Positions 1-6,402 of a DNA stretch of 7,680 nucleotides are shown here, in pieces. Every line of letters begins with the position of its first letter. Position 1 is the stretch's first letter. The stretch is taken from the NCBI GenBank assembly GCA_024635885.1, contig JAGXIA010000086.1:1-7680 (forward strand), written 5' to 3'. The notes beneath the pieces were generated by a model, which was not told the origin of the DNA, did no database searches, and saw nothing but the letters and a program-made list of their open reading frames with translations. The position numbers and the translations under genes were made by a program. The DNA is from Helicobacteraceae bacterium. Lineage in GTDB: Bacteria > Campylobacterota > Campylobacteria > Campylobacterales > Sulfurimonadaceae.

Positions 1-1
1 A

Positions 2-169
2 ACTATAGAATTTATGATGAAACAAGAAATGCCACAAGAAGAGCTTAAAGATTTTTCTCCGACATCTGCACCGCAGGGAAAAAGACTGGGACAACATTTT
101 AAAGACCAAAAGAAAAAACCACGCCACAGTAAAAAGAAAGTAAAAAAAGAGAGTAAAAAAGAAGAGTAA
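2..169 (+). CDS. C-terminal end of a gene with a lysine-rich tail, possibly a DEAD-box RNA helicase (5' end outside window)
   Basis: The frame is open from base 2 to a TAA at 167-169, giving the last 55 residues of a protein that begins upstream of the window. The fragment starts TIEFMMKQEMPQEELKDF, continues through a short Pro/Ser stretch, and ends in a very basic tail (about 17 lysines in the last 27 residues, with one RHS). A short helix of the type IE-x-x-x-K-x-x-P followed by a basic unstructured tail is what follows the helicase core in many RhlE/SrmB-type DEAD-box RNA helicases, where the tail binds RNA. That match is a weak impression; no helicase motif lies inside the window. A ribosome- or rRNA-modifying enzyme with a basic tail is the main alternative. 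The ATGs at 14 and 17 could in principle start a tiny ORF, but the frame is open to the window edge, so a partial gene is more likely. Confidence 0.6.
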   Translation, partial: TIEFMMKQEMPQEELKDFSPTSAPQGKRLGQHFKDQKKKPRHSKKKVKKESKKEE

Positions 170-174
170 AAACT

Positions 175-1173
175 TTATTTGTGAAGCATTTTTATAAAAG
201 TATCTAAAATTTGCATATCTAAGTGTGTCTCCATCTCCTTTTTCATAAGCTGAAGTGTTTGAAAAGAGGTCATCGCTGGCTTATAAGAGCGTGTAGTTGT
301 CAAGGCATCAAATATATCACAAATACTGATTATACGCGGAAAAAGGGTTATCTCATAAGCTTTAAGACCATCGGGGTAACCATTGCCGTCTAGTTTTTCA
401 TGATGATGTCTAATTCCGTCTAGTATTTCTTGATTGTCGATACCTATGTTGACTGCTATGTCGTACCCAAATAAGGGGTGCATTTTCATCTCTTGAAATT
501 CATCAATGCTTAATTCACCATTTTTATTTACAAGCTCATATTCTATTTTACTTTTTCCTAAGTCATGTAAAAGAGCAGCTCTTCCCAAAGAGGTCAACTC
601 ATCATCCAGTAAACCAAGTTCAGCACCTAAGCAAAGCGCATAAATACTGACATTCAGAGAATGCGTATGAGTGTAATAATCATACTCGATTATTTTTATA
701 TACGAAGCTATTGTATCGTCATGATAAATAATACTTTGCAAGATTGGCGTTATGATATTTTTAGATCGTTGAGCATTTTCAAGTGCATTGGGATTATCGT
801 AAAGTGATTGTGTTAATTCTGAACTTGAAGCATAAATTAAATCAGTCTTTTCATCTATTGTTAATGAAGTATCCTTAAGAAGGGTTTGCAGATGATTTTC
901 AATGAAATATTCATATTTATTTTTGTCAACAAGCGATACATAAACTTGTTCTATCTTCTGTAATTTATCTAGTAGATACTCGTTTATAATTGTGTCACTT
1001 CGTAATAAAAGAGACATTTTTTCTTGTTTATTTTGAAAAAAAAGATTAAAATTCATATTATCACCAAGGTGTATAAATCTTGTGTCGAGTAAAATATAGG
1101 ATAATTTCTCTGCCTGTGGTTTTACTCGAAAAGTTGATTTAATATAATTCTGATCGACTATTTTTCGTAACAC
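175..1173 (-). CDS. HD-GYP domain protein, probable cyclic-di-GMP phosphodiesterase
   Basis: A 332-residue protein with a GTG start (CAC at 1171-1173 on the plus strand) preceded at 7 bases by GAGGG (CCCTC at 1181-1185). The C-terminal half, about residues 150-325, is an HD-GYP domain, the metal-dependent phosphohydrolase class that hydrolyses cyclic-di-GMP. Visible motifs are YTHTHSLNVS (167-176), the HD pair in HDLGK (H203, D204, K207), MHPLFGYD (231-238), HHEKLDGNGYP (257-267) carrying both the HHE and GYP signatures, and D286 in ICDIFDALTTTRSYKP. All the usual metal and substrate residues appear present, so it should be active. Residues about 25-95 look like a mixed strand/helix N-terminal input domain of the kind often attached to HD-GYP proteins (similar in position to DUF3391); I cannot name it. 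There is no transmembrane segment or signal peptide, so it should be cytosolic. It is monocistronic here, divergent from the acyltransferase and tail to tail with the upstream gene. Confidence 0.92.
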   Translation of the reverse strand: MLRKIVDQNYIKSTFRVKPQAEKLSYILLDTRFIHLGDNMNFNLFFQNKQEKMSLLLRSDTIINEYLLDKLQKIEQVYVSLVDKNKYEYFIENHLQTLLKDTSLTIDEKTDLIYASSSELTQSLYDNPNALENAQRSKNIITPILQSIIYHDDTIASYIKIIEYDYYTHTHSLNVSIYALCLGAELGLLDDELTSLGRAALLHDLGKSKIEYELVNKNGELSIDEFQEMKMHPLFGYDIAVNIGIDNQEILDGIRHHHEKLDGNGYPDGLKAYEITLFPRIISICDIFDALTTTRSYKPAMTSFQTLQLMKKEMETHLDMQILDTFIKMLHK

Positions 1174-1200
1174 ACAATTACCCTCAATTAGTTTTATAAT

Positions 1201-1206
1201 ATTGTA
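1201..1206 (-). promoter_or_regulatory. Candidate -10 box for the HD-GYP gene
   Basis: Read on the minus strand the bases are TACAAT in the context ATGATACAATATTAT, preceded by a T-run (bases 1222-1228 are A on the plus strand) and followed 27 bases later by the GTG start. No TTGACA-like -35 is seen; T-rich DNA upstream of a -10 is the usual Campylobacterota sigma-70 pattern. In AT-rich DNA such boxes also occur by chance. Confidence 0.4.
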
Positions 1207-1276
1207 TCATGTTTTAAATACAAAAAAATTAAATTAATGTAAAGAATGCAAAGAATAGTAATTGATAAAAGTATAG

Positions 1277-1282
1277 TACAAT
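1277..1282 (+). promoter_or_regulatory. Candidate -10 box for the acyltransferase gene
   Basis: TACAAT in the context GTATAGTACAATAGCG, 26 bases before the GTG start at 1309, with a ribosome binding site AAGGA at 1297-1301 between them. No -35 hexamer is seen at the standard spacing. It mirrors the minus-strand TACAAT at 1201-1206 in the same intergenic region. Between the two boxes lies a short direct repeat AAAGAAT (1241-1247 and 1250-1256). Confidence 0.4.
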
Positions 1283-1308
1283 AGCGTTACAGATATAAGG
1301 ATGGTAAT

Positions 1309-1995
1309 GTGACATTTAATCAAATAAAAATGGCAGTATATGCGACTTTTTTAACAAATTATTATGGTTTTAAACTTAAAAAAGCTGCGAGCACAGAAGA
1401 GAAAAAAAGATTACGAATTGAATATTCTAAAGTTTTTCTTACTAAATTAAATATAGAAATAGAGATTAAAAATAGAGATAAAATTCCTAAAGAAGGTCAG
1501 TTTTTATTAGTTTCAAATCATCGTAGTATTATTGATCCGCTTATTGTTGAAAATATTGCTCAAAATTCTTCTATTTATGGACATTGGGTTGCTAAAAAAG
1601 AACTCTATAACTCATTCTTTTTCGGATTATTTGTCAGAAATGGCGGAACAATACTATTAGACAGAGAATCTAATCAAATGAGTCTTTTCTTTAAGGAAAT
1701 AAAAGAGTGCGTTAAAGCGGGCCATTCCATATTTATATTTCCTGAAGGAACTCGTAATAAATCAACTAGTGTCTTGGGTGAATTCCAAGGTGGAGCACAG
1801 TTAATTGCAGTAAAAAACAGGTTGCCTATTTTACCTGTTTATATACGTTCTAATGCTGATGAAATATTAAAATCATCATTGAAAAATCCAAATAATAACT
1901 ACAAAATAGAGGTAGAAATTGGTGATATAATCGACTATAAAGACAGGAGTGTCTCTTTAGAAGAAGCATACAAAAAACAGTTTAATATTACTTAA
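1309..1995 (+). CDS. PlsC-type 1-acyl-sn-glycerol-3-phosphate (lysophospholipid) acyltransferase
   Basis: A 228-residue protein of the PlsC/LPLAT family, which transfers an acyl chain to the sn-2 position of lysophosphatidic acid to give phosphatidic acid at the inner membrane. The four family blocks can be read in order: block I NHRSIIDPL with the catalytic H71 and D76 (H-x4-D); block II GGTILLDRES (112-121); block III FPEGTRNKS (144-152), the glycerol-phosphate binding site; and block IV LPILPVYI (172-179). The length is normal for the family. The start is GTG at 1309, 7 bases after AAGGA (1297-1301); an overlapping ATG at 1307 is followed at once by TGA and cannot be used, and the next in-frame ATG (codon 8) lacks a ribosome binding site. 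The extreme N-terminus has only a weakly hydrophobic stretch. Because bacteria often carry several PlsC paralogues, the exact acceptor is uncertain and I leave out the symbol. It appears to be transcribed alone from its own promoter. Confidence 0.9.
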   Translation: MTFNQIKMAVYATFLTNYYGFKLKKAASTEEKKRLRIEYSKVFLTKLNIEIEIKNRDKIPKEGQFLLVSNHRSIIDPLIVENIAQNSSIYGHWVAKKELYNSFFFGLFVRNGGTILLDRESNQMSLFFKEIKECVKAGHSIFIFPEGTRNKSTSVLGEFQGGAQLIAVKNRLPILPVYIRSNADEILKSSLKNPNNNYKIEVEIGDIIDYKDRSVSLEEAYKKQFNIT

Positions 1996-2017
1996 AATAA
2001 TTCAAAGCAATATTAAA
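1981..2017. repeat. 9-bp AT-only inverted repeat at the end of the acyltransferase gene
   Basis: TTTAATATT at 1981-1989 is the exact reverse complement of AATATTAAA at 2009-2017, with a 19-base loop. The left arm lies in the last codons of the acyltransferase gene and the right arm ends 12 bases before the TATAAT box of the pyrH operon. The stem has no G-C pair and no T-run follows it, so it is a poor intrinsic terminator. It could be a protein-binding site or chance in AT-rich DNA. Confidence 0.3.
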
Positions 2018-2029
2018 GACACATTTAAG

Positions 2030-2035
2030 TATAAT
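2030..2035 (+). promoter_or_regulatory. -10 box (TATAAT) of the pyrH operon
   Basis: A perfect TATAAT in the context ATTTAAGTATAATTCGCG, followed by a short G/C patch where transcription would start (about 2042). This leaves a leader of roughly 20 bases before the pyrH ATG at 2064, with AAGGTG (2054-2059) as ribosome binding site. No -35 hexamer is apparent; the periodic A/T-rich upstream DNA is typical of Campylobacterota sigma-70 promoters. It is the best promoter candidate in the window and would serve the whole pyrH-to-amidase run. Confidence 0.65.
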
Positions 2036-2063
2036 TCGCGGATTTTATAAATTAAGGTGTATC

Positions 2064-2774
2064 ATGGCTAAGAAACGCGTTTTAGTTAAGTTTTCGGGTG
2101 AAGCTCTTGCTGGTGAAGCAGGTCATGGAATTGACACGCAGATATTAAAATACATTGCTCAAGAGATTAAATCTTTAGTAGATGCAGGAATAGAAGTAGG
2201 TATTGTTATTGGTGGTGGAAATATCATTCGCGGTGTTTCTGCTGCCAAAGATGGTATTATTAAACGAGCTAGTGGCGATTATATGGGTATGCTCGCGACT
2301 GTAATCAACGGTATAGCCATGCAAGAAGCTTGTGAACATGCGGGACTTGAAGTTCGTATGCAAACTGCTATTAAAATGGAACAGATTGCTGAACCATATA
2401 TTAATCGTAGAGCAATTCGTCATTTAGAAAAAGGGCGTGTGGTAATTTTTGCTGCAGGAACAGGTAACCCGTATTTTACAACTGATACTGCTGCTACACT
2501 CAGAGCTATTGAAATTGGCGCTGAGGTGATTATTAAAGCAACGAAAGTAGATGGTGTATATGATAAGGATCCAGCGAAATTTGATAATGCTATTAAGTTG
2601 TCAGACTTAACTTATGAACAAGCTTTAAATGACAATATAAAAGTTATGGATGATACAGCGATTGCATTAGCAAAAGATAATTCTTTACCAATTATTATTT
2701 GTGATATGTCTAAAAAAGGCAATATCTTGGATATTTTGAATGGCAATATGCAAAACTGCTCAATAGTAAAGTAA
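2064..2774 (+). CDS. pyrH: UMP kinase (uridylate kinase)
   Basis: A 236-residue bacterial UMP kinase of the amino-acid kinase fold, phosphorylating UMP to UDP with ATP in pyrimidine nucleotide synthesis. The length matches the family (about 235-240). Motifs seen: VKFSGEAL (8-15) near the N-terminus for phosphate binding, the glycine loop GGGN (50-53) followed by R56, GDYMGMLATVINGIAMQ (71-87) contributing D72 to UMP binding, AAGTGNPYFTTDTAA (130-144), and KATKVDGVYDKDP (158-170) for the nucleotide base region. Bacterial PyrH enzymes act as hexamers and are generally feedback-inhibited by UTP and activated by GTP; that is family knowledge, not seen here. The ATG at 2064 has AAGG at 2054-2057 six bases upstream. 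It is the first gene of the run; rpoZ follows after 30 bases with no terminator between. Confidence 0.98.
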   Translation: MAKKRVLVKFSGEALAGEAGHGIDTQILKYIAQEIKSLVDAGIEVGIVIGGGNIIRGVSAAKDGIIKRASGDYMGMLATVINGIAMQEACEHAGLEVRMQTAIKMEQIAEPYINRRAIRHLEKGRVVIFAAGTGNPYFTTDTAATLRAIEIGAEVIIKATKVDGVYDKDPAKFDNAIKLSDLTYEQALNDNIKVMDDTAIALAKDNSLPIIICDMSKKGNILDILNGNMQNCSIVK

Positions 2775-2804
2775 ATACTTAAAAAAACACAAGGAAACAA
2801 CAAA

Positions 2805-3026
2805 ATGAGAGTTGAAGAATTAACAGCAAAGATTTTAAAAAATAACCCAAAAATGGATAACTATCAGTTAGCAATAGCTGTTGGCAAAAGAATGGATGAA
2901 CTTTTAAACGGAGCTACAAGTAAGTTAAATATTGATCCTAAGAGTATTAAAGCGGCTGATTTGGCTTTAATGGAAATAGCTGAGGGCCTAATAGTTGTTG
3001 ATGGCTTTGTAGACACAGAGAAGTAG
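2805..3026 (+). CDS. rpoZ: DNA-directed RNA polymerase omega subunit
   Basis: A 73-residue protein that fits the small omega subunit of RNA polymerase, which wraps the C-terminal end of beta-prime and helps assembly. Recognisable features are the N-terminal RVEELTAKIL, the central NYQLAIAVGKRMDEL (corresponding to the family's RY-x-L-x4-AKRA-x2-L), and the C-terminal KAADLALMEIAEGLI, the family's ALREIEEG-type helix. The start ATG at 2805 follows AAGGA (2791-2795) at 9 bases. It is shorter than E. coli omega (about 91 residues) and lacks that protein's acidic C-terminal tail, as is usual in Campylobacterota. The N-terminus reads M-R-V-E-E and lacks the M-A-R of the E. coli protein. Position between pyrH and spoT supports the call; rpoZ next to spoT is also seen in many Proteobacteria. 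Confidence 0.93.
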   Translation: MRVEELTAKILKNNPKMDNYQLAIAVGKRMDELLNGATSKLNIDPKSIKAADLALMEIAEGLIVVDGFVDTEK

Positions 3027-3031
3027 TCCTC

Positions 3032-5185
3032 TTGTCTCTGAGTCATGTAGATATAGAAAAAGTCAAACATCTCCATGATGTTGACTCAGCGACACAATAC
3101 CTTTATTCAAAAATACCCCAATCAGAGATTTTAAAAGAAGCACTCAGCTTTTCTGAAAAAGCCCATATAAATCAGTTTAGAAAAAGTGGAGAACCATACA
3201 TTGTTCATCCAATCTTGGTAGCTAGTATCGTTGCCACGATTACCGATGATGAATCTATGACTGTTGCAGGTCTTCTTCATGACATTGTTGAAGATACTGA
3301 GATAACTTTAGATGATGTTGAGCATAGATTTGGAAAAGATGTAGCACATTTAGTTGATGGGCTAACAAAAATTGACCATATTAGAGATGCTGAGCTTGTT
3401 TCATCAAGTTCTGATGATAAACTGATAACATCAGCCCTCTCTTTTCGAAAAATGCTTTTAGCAAGTACGGAAGATGTGAGAGTCTTAGTTGTAAAACTTT
3501 GCGACAGACTTCACAATATGCTGACTTTAGATGCTCTGCCTGAACACAAACAAACAAGGATTTCAGAAGAAACACTTGTTGTGTACGCACCTGTAGCCCA
3601 AAGACTTGGTATCTCTTTTGTAAAAAATATATTAGAAGACTTAAGCTTCTCATATCTTTTCAAAGAAGAGAAACAGCATATTGACAATTATCTTGATACA
3701 AATTACCATGCAATTGAGATGAAACTTAATGATTTTAAACAGTCTATCCAAAGAATATTACTTACTAATGGTTTTTGTGAAGATGATTTTGAAATACTAA
3801 GTCGGGTAAAACACCGTTATTCTATATACTTGAAAATGCAAAGGAAAGGTGTAGGCATAGATGAAATTCTGGACCTTTTAGCTGTTAGAATTTTGACTAA
3901 AGACCCAGTGAAGTGTTACGAAATATTGGGCCTTATTCATTTGCACTTCAAGCCTTTGTCCTCAAGATTTAAAGATTATATAGCTATTGCAAAAGACAAT
4001 GGTTACCAGACAATACACACAACAGTATTCTATAATACTGCAATTTTTGAAGTTCAAATAAGAACTTATGACATGCATAAAACTGCTGAATTAGGTGTCG
4101 CAGCACACTGGAAATATAAGAGTGGCGGCAATGGAATTAAACTTGATTGGCTAAATAATTTACAGTATCAAAATGAATCTGTAGAAGATTTTTATGAACT
4201 CATTAAGAATGATCTGTTTTCTGGAGATATCTCCGTCTTCTCACCAACCGGAGACCCATTTACATTGCCTCGTGGTGCAGTTGCTCTTGACTTTGCCTAC
4301 GCTGTTCATACAGATGTCGGTGACAAGGCTTTTTCAGCATTAGTAAATAAAATCAAAGTATCACTTCTTACTGAAATTCATAATGGTGATATTGTTAAAA
4401 TAAATATGGCTGATAAAATGATTACAAGATGTAGTTGGATTGATGCAGTAAAAACTTCCAAAGCAAAATCAAGCATGAGACTTAATTGTAATGCTAGAAT
4501 ACGTGAAATAAACATGAAAAGTAGCATCAGTATTGTTGCAACGGCAATGAATTTGGAACATACTCAAGTTGAAAATTGGTTTAAGACTAACAGTTGTGAT
4601 ACCAGTTTTAATATACCCTGTGACATAGAGCATTTTAGAACAGTTATAGACAGATATATGAAAGAGATGAGTCAAAATAACAGGTTTTCAGATTTTTTAT
4701 CTAGACATAGACTGAAGATTAAGTCTAAGGTAATTGCAGGACTGGAAATATTTAGTGTATCTAATATTACTGATGTAGTATTTGACTACTGCTGTCATCC
4801 AAAAACAGGCGATGAAGTAATGGCTTTTTTAGAAAAAGGAAAGGTTCATGTTCATCATAAAATGTGTAAAAATGCGGCTAAAAGACTAGAAACACACGAA
4901 CCTATGGTTTTTATAAGATGGCAAAAAGAGAATATATATCATTACAATCTAATTGCTTCTATGCACAATGAAAAAGGTGCATTAGCAAATTTTCTAAGCT
5001 ATTTAGTGAAATTAAATATAGATATTATATCGATAGAGTTGGGAAAAGAAAGTGGTGCATATATAAAATATTGTGAGATAGGGTTTGAGTCAAAAGAATC
5101 AAATATTCATATACTTCGTTCTAAAATAGAGAAAAAAATAAAAGTAATTCATCTAATAAGAACAGATGATGCTTATAAAAATTAA
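3032..5185 (+). CDS. spoT: Bifunctional (p)ppGpp synthetase/hydrolase (RelA/SpoT family)
   Basis: A 717-residue long RSH enzyme that makes and degrades the alarmone (p)ppGpp. Domains in order: the HD hydrolase, about residues 35-185, with VHP (H59), LLHDIVEDTE (H83, D84, E87, D88) and CDRLHNM (D158, N162) all intact; the synthetase, about 240-365, with KHRYSIYLKM, DLLAVRI, NGYQTIHTTV, E340 in FEVQIRT and ELGVAAHWKY; TGS, about 397-460 (HTDVGDKAFSALVNK); a zinc-finger-like/CC region with YCCHPKTGDEVMAF (C587, C588, H589) and C612; and a C-terminal ACT domain (about 637-710). The synthetase carries RFKD (312-315), the RxKD signature of bifunctional enzymes, not the ExDD of monofunctional RelA. 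So both activities should be present. The start is TTG at 3032: an in-frame stop at 2999-3001 and no other ATG, GTG or TTG before it leave no alternative upstream. It begins 5 bases after rpoZ and its TAA overlaps the tyrS ATG by one base. Confidence 0.97.
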   Translation: MSLSHVDIEKVKHLHDVDSATQYLYSKIPQSEILKEALSFSEKAHINQFRKSGEPYIVHPILVASIVATITDDESMTVAGLLHDIVEDTEITLDDVEHRFGKDVAHLVDGLTKIDHIRDAELVSSSSDDKLITSALSFRKMLLASTEDVRVLVVKLCDRLHNMLTLDALPEHKQTRISEETLVVYAPVAQRLGISFVKNILEDLSFSYLFKEEKQHIDNYLDTNYHAIEMKLNDFKQSIQRILLTNGFCEDDFEILSRVKHRYSIYLKMQRKGVGIDEILDLLAVRILTKDPVKCYEILGLIHLHFKPLSSRFKDYIAIAKDNGYQTIHTTVFYNTAIFEVQIRTYDMHKTAELGVAAHWKYKSGGNGIKLDWLNNLQYQNESVEDFYELIKNDLFSGDISVFSPTGDPFTLPRGAVALDFAYAVHTDVGDKAFSALVNKIKVSLLTEIHNGDIVKINMADKMITRCSWIDAVKTSKAKSSMRLNCNARIREINMKSSISIVATAMNLEHTQVENWFKTNSCDTSFNIPCDIEHFRTVIDRYMKEMSQNNRFSDFLSRHRLKIKSKVIAGLEIFSVSNITDVVFDYCCHPKTGDEVMAFLEKGKVHVHHKMCKNAAKRLETHEPMVFIRWQKENIYHYNLIASMHNEKGALANFLSYLVKLNIDIISIELGKESGAYIKYCEIGFESKESNIHILRSKIEKKIKVIHLIRTDDAYKN

Positions 5186-6402
5186 TGGAGAAACAAATAA
5201 CTATGATAGATGAAGCTTTAAGAGAGATTAAAAGAGGCAGTGCCGAAATTATTGATATTGAGAGAGTTGAAAAACTTTTAAAAGCATATTTCGAAGAAGG
5301 AAAGACATACACTGTAAAAGCCGGTTTTGATCCAACTGCACCAGACCTGCACCTTGGACATACTGTACTTTTACAAAAACTTGCAACCTTCCAAAAATAT
5401 GGTGCGAACATACAGTTTCTTATAGGTGATTTCACAGCTCAGATTGGTGACCCTACAGGAAAAAGTGCTACTAGAAAAACTTTAACTCAAGCCCAAATAT
5501 TGGAAAATGCAAAAAGTTATAAAGAACAGGTATTTAAAATTCTCGATGAGTCAAAAACTGAAGTTGTATTTAATTCAGATTGGATAAATCAACTTGGTGC
5601 ATCTGGAATGCTTTCTCTTACAACTACTTATAATGTTGCAAGAATGCTTGAAAGAGATGACTTTGATAAAAGATACAAAAGTGGTACACCGATTTCTATT
5701 AGTGAATTTATTTATCCTCTCCTTCAAGGTTATGATAGTGTTCATTTACAAAGTGACATAGAGATAGGTGGAACGGACCAAAAATTCAATTTACTAATGG
5801 GACGTCATCTTCAAAGAGCTTATGAAATAGGAAAAGAGCAGTCAGTTCTTATGATGCCTATTCTAGAAGGTTTAGATGGTATACAAAAGATGAGTAAATC
5901 TTTGAATAATTATATAGGTGTTGCAGATGAGCCAAATGATATGTTTGGTAAAGTTTTAAGTATTTCAGATGAACTAATGTGGAGATACTTTGAGCTGCTA
6001 AGTACAAGAACATTAGAAGAAATAAAGCTTTTTCAGTTTGCCGTAGAAGATGGATCACTTCACCCTAAAAAAGCAAAAGAGGATTTAGCAATAGAGATAA
6101 TTACTCGTTTTCACTCAGAAGATGCAGCAAATAATGCAAAGAAAGAGTTTGACAAAGTTCACTCTAAAAGTCAAATTCCAACAGATATTGATGAATTTAG
6201 TGTTGAAGGTGAGTTGTGGATAGCTAAAGCCTTAGTAGAATGTAAAATTTCTCCATCAACATCACAAGCTAGACGAGATATTAAGCAAGGTGCTGTTAAA
6301 ATAAACCAAGAAAAGATATCTGATGAACAGTTACAACTTCAAAGTGGTGAATATGTACTTCAAGTTGGAAAAAGAAAATTTGCAAAGTTAAAGGTGATTT
6401 GA
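5185..6402 (+). CDS. tyrS: Tyrosyl-tRNA synthetase (KMSKS type)
   Basis: A 405-residue class I aminoacyl-tRNA synthetase that charges tRNA-Tyr. The Rossmann catalytic domain carries KAGFDPTAPDLHLGH (45-59) with the HIGH motif as HLGH (56-59), IGDFTAQIGDPTGKS (80-94), the tyrosine pocket region with QGYDS (181-185) and IGGTDQKFN (194-202), and the KMSKS loop (235-239). A C-terminal S4 RNA-binding domain covers about 342-402 with SPSTSQARRDIKQGAVKIN. The KMSKS loop places it with the second bacterial TyrRS type (TyrZ-like), not the KFGKT type of E. coli. The ATG at 5185 overlaps the spoT stop as TAATG and has no good ribosome binding site, so coupling is likely. The second in-frame ATG at 5203 (codon 7) has GGAG at 5187-5190, 12 bases away, and would give an N-terminus closer to what I recall of relatives (short, then EIKRG); the true start could be either. 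It shares one or four bases with the next gene. Confidence 0.97.
   Translation: MEKQITMIDEALREIKRGSAEIIDIERVEKLLKAYFEEGKTYTVKAGFDPTAPDLHLGHTVLLQKLATFQKYGANIQFLIGDFTAQIGDPTGKSATRKTLTQAQILENAKSYKEQVFKILDESKTEVVFNSDWINQLGASGMLSLTTTYNVARMLERDDFDKRYKSGTPISISEFIYPLLQGYDSVHLQSDIEIGGTDQKFNLLMGRHLQRAYEIGKEQSVLMMPILEGLDGIQKMSKSLNNYIGVADEPNDMFGKVLSISDELMWRYFELLSTRTLEEIKLFQFAVEDGSLHPKKAKEDLAIEIITRFHSEDAANNAKKEFDKVHSKSQIPTDIDEFSVEGELWIAKALVECKISPSTSQARRDIKQGAVKINQEKISDEQLQLQSGEYVLQVGKRKFAKLKVI
6391..6394 (+). promoter_or_regulatory. Ribosome binding site deciding the start of the flavoenzyme gene
   Basis: AAGG (within AAGGTGATTTGATG) lies 7 bases before the ATG at 6402 but only 4 bases before the in-frame TTG at 6399. 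The spacing favours the ATG, giving a TGATG junction with tyrS in which stop and start share one base. Confidence 0.55.

Noticed and set aside
2175..2423. Minus-strand open frame inside pyrH
   Set aside because: It covers the glycine loop and UMP-binding region of a clearly conserved gene; the asparagine/threonine-rich translation is a frame shadow.
3044..3049. ATG near the start of spoT
   Set aside because: It is in another frame and is followed at once by TAG.
2864..3076. Minus-strand open frame opposite rpoZ and the start of spoT
   Set aside because: It is entirely antisense to the omega gene and the spoT start, with no recognisable domain or promoter.
3381..3653. A 90-codon minus-strand open frame inside spoT
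   Set aside because: It is antisense to the conserved HD hydrolase domain, has no convincing ribosome binding site, and is low-complexity in leucine and serine.
5140..5210. T-box or other leader regulation of tyrS
   Set aside because: The gene overlaps spoT by one base, so there is no leader in which such an element could sit.
5121..5435. A 104-codon open frame on the minus strand across the spoT/tyrS junction
   Set aside because: It lies wholly antisense to two well-supported genes, its translation resembles no family I recognise, and cysteine/serine-rich runs of this kind are typical reverse-complement shadows of A-rich coding DNA.
5858..6058. Minus-strand open frame inside tyrS
   Set aside because: It lies opposite the KMSKS region of the synthetase and has no support beyond being open.
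6399..6401. TTG as start of the flavoenzyme gene
   Set aside because: It adds one residue only, and the adjacent ATG at 6402 has the better spacing from AAGG at 6391-6394.
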